Of a DNA stretch of 6,141 bases, positions 5,985 to 6,141 are shown piece after piece. Every line of letters begins with the position of its first letter. Position 1 is the stretch's first letter. The stretch is taken from NCBI GenBank assembly GCA_014729455.1, contig WJJW01000086.1:1-6141 (forward strand), given 5' to 3'. The DNA is from Candidatus Eiseniibacteriota bacterium (lineage in GTDB: Bacteria; Eisenbacteria; RBG-16-71-46; CAIMUX01; VGJL01). Made by a program: the position numbers and the translations under genes. The notes beneath the pieces were generated by a model that was given only the letters and a program-made list of their open reading frames with translations, was not told the DNA's origin and ran no database searches.

Positions 5985-6141
5985 ATGGCACAGAACCGAT
6001 CGAACAACGGGCTGCTCGACCGCGCGCAGGGGCTTGCGGGGGGACGGCGGATCGTCCTCCTCATCGGGACGGCGGTCGTGATCCTCGGAATCTGGTGGCT
6101 CGGCCGCTGGGCCTCCGAGCCGACCTTCGTCACCCTGTACC
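5985..6141 (+). CDS. fliF: Flagellar MS-ring protein FliF, N-terminal fragment (cut by window end)
   Basis: FliF forms the MS ring in the inner membrane, the base on which rod, export gate and rotor are built. Only the first 52 codons are present. They encode a short basic cytosolic segment (MAQNRSNNGLLDRAQGLAGGRR) and one transmembrane helix IVLLIGTAVVILGIWWLG (about 23-40). The ASEPTFVTLY that follows matches the place where FliF has the conserved Y-x-x-L-Y or F-x-x-L-Y motif after the first helix. The gene lies 18 nt after fliE, matching the common fliE-fliF order. No in-frame start is visible upstream of ATG 5985 and the ribosome site is weak. The rest, including the ring-building motifs and the C-terminal FliG-binding tail, is outside the window. 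Confidence 0.88.
   Translation, partial: MAQNRSNNGLLDRAQGLAGGRRIVLLIGTAVVILGIWWLGRWASEPTFVTLY

Noticed and set aside
1..6141. CRISPR array, tRNA/rRNA, insertion sequence or prophage
   Set aside because: No regularly spaced repeats, cloverleaf-like segments, transposase or phage genes were seen on either strand.

Overview
This is a very GC-rich window (roughly two thirds G+C by eye) with genes packed on the + strand only. The flagellar rod and MS-ring genes, together with a sigma-54-type promoter, point to a motile, diderm-like bacterium. The divergent proteins suggest a poorly studied GC-rich phylum rather than a model proteobacterium. I cannot name the taxon from the sequence.

Left part (1-4396) is a tight run of three surface-glycan-type genes. 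The first is a large HAD-like protein of the polysaccharide-locus type, whose 5' end is cut off by the window edge. The second is a class I SAM-dependent methyltransferase with an Asp-Gly-Asp-His motif. The third is a protein with N-terminal TPR repeats and a C-terminal glycosyltransferase-like domain (heptosyltransferase/GT-B style). Spacing is 1 nt between the first two genes, and the last two overlap by 17 nt, so they probably form one transcript.

Middle (4397-4657) is the only real intergenic region, 261 bp long. It holds short dyads and a direct repeat. At its end is a well-spaced -24/-12 (sigma-54, RpoN) promoter, CTGGTACGCCGGTTGCATC, followed by a purine-rich ribosome binding site and the flgB start.

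Right part (4658-6141) is the start of a flagellar basal-body operon: flgB, flgC, a small proline-rich protein I do not recognise, fliE, and the first 52 codons of fliF. FlgB and FlgC are proximal-rod subunits, FliE joins the rod to the MS ring, and FliF builds the MS ring. This is the classic early-assembly cluster, here apparently driven by sigma-54.

The most interesting points are a short FlgB lacking the usual N-terminal rod signature, the unknown small protein between flgC and fliE, and the sigma-54 promoter with a possible upstream dyad. Glycan-modification genes also sit directly beside the flagellar operon, which may mean flagellar glycosylation. GATC is strongly over-represented across both coding and non-coding DNA.
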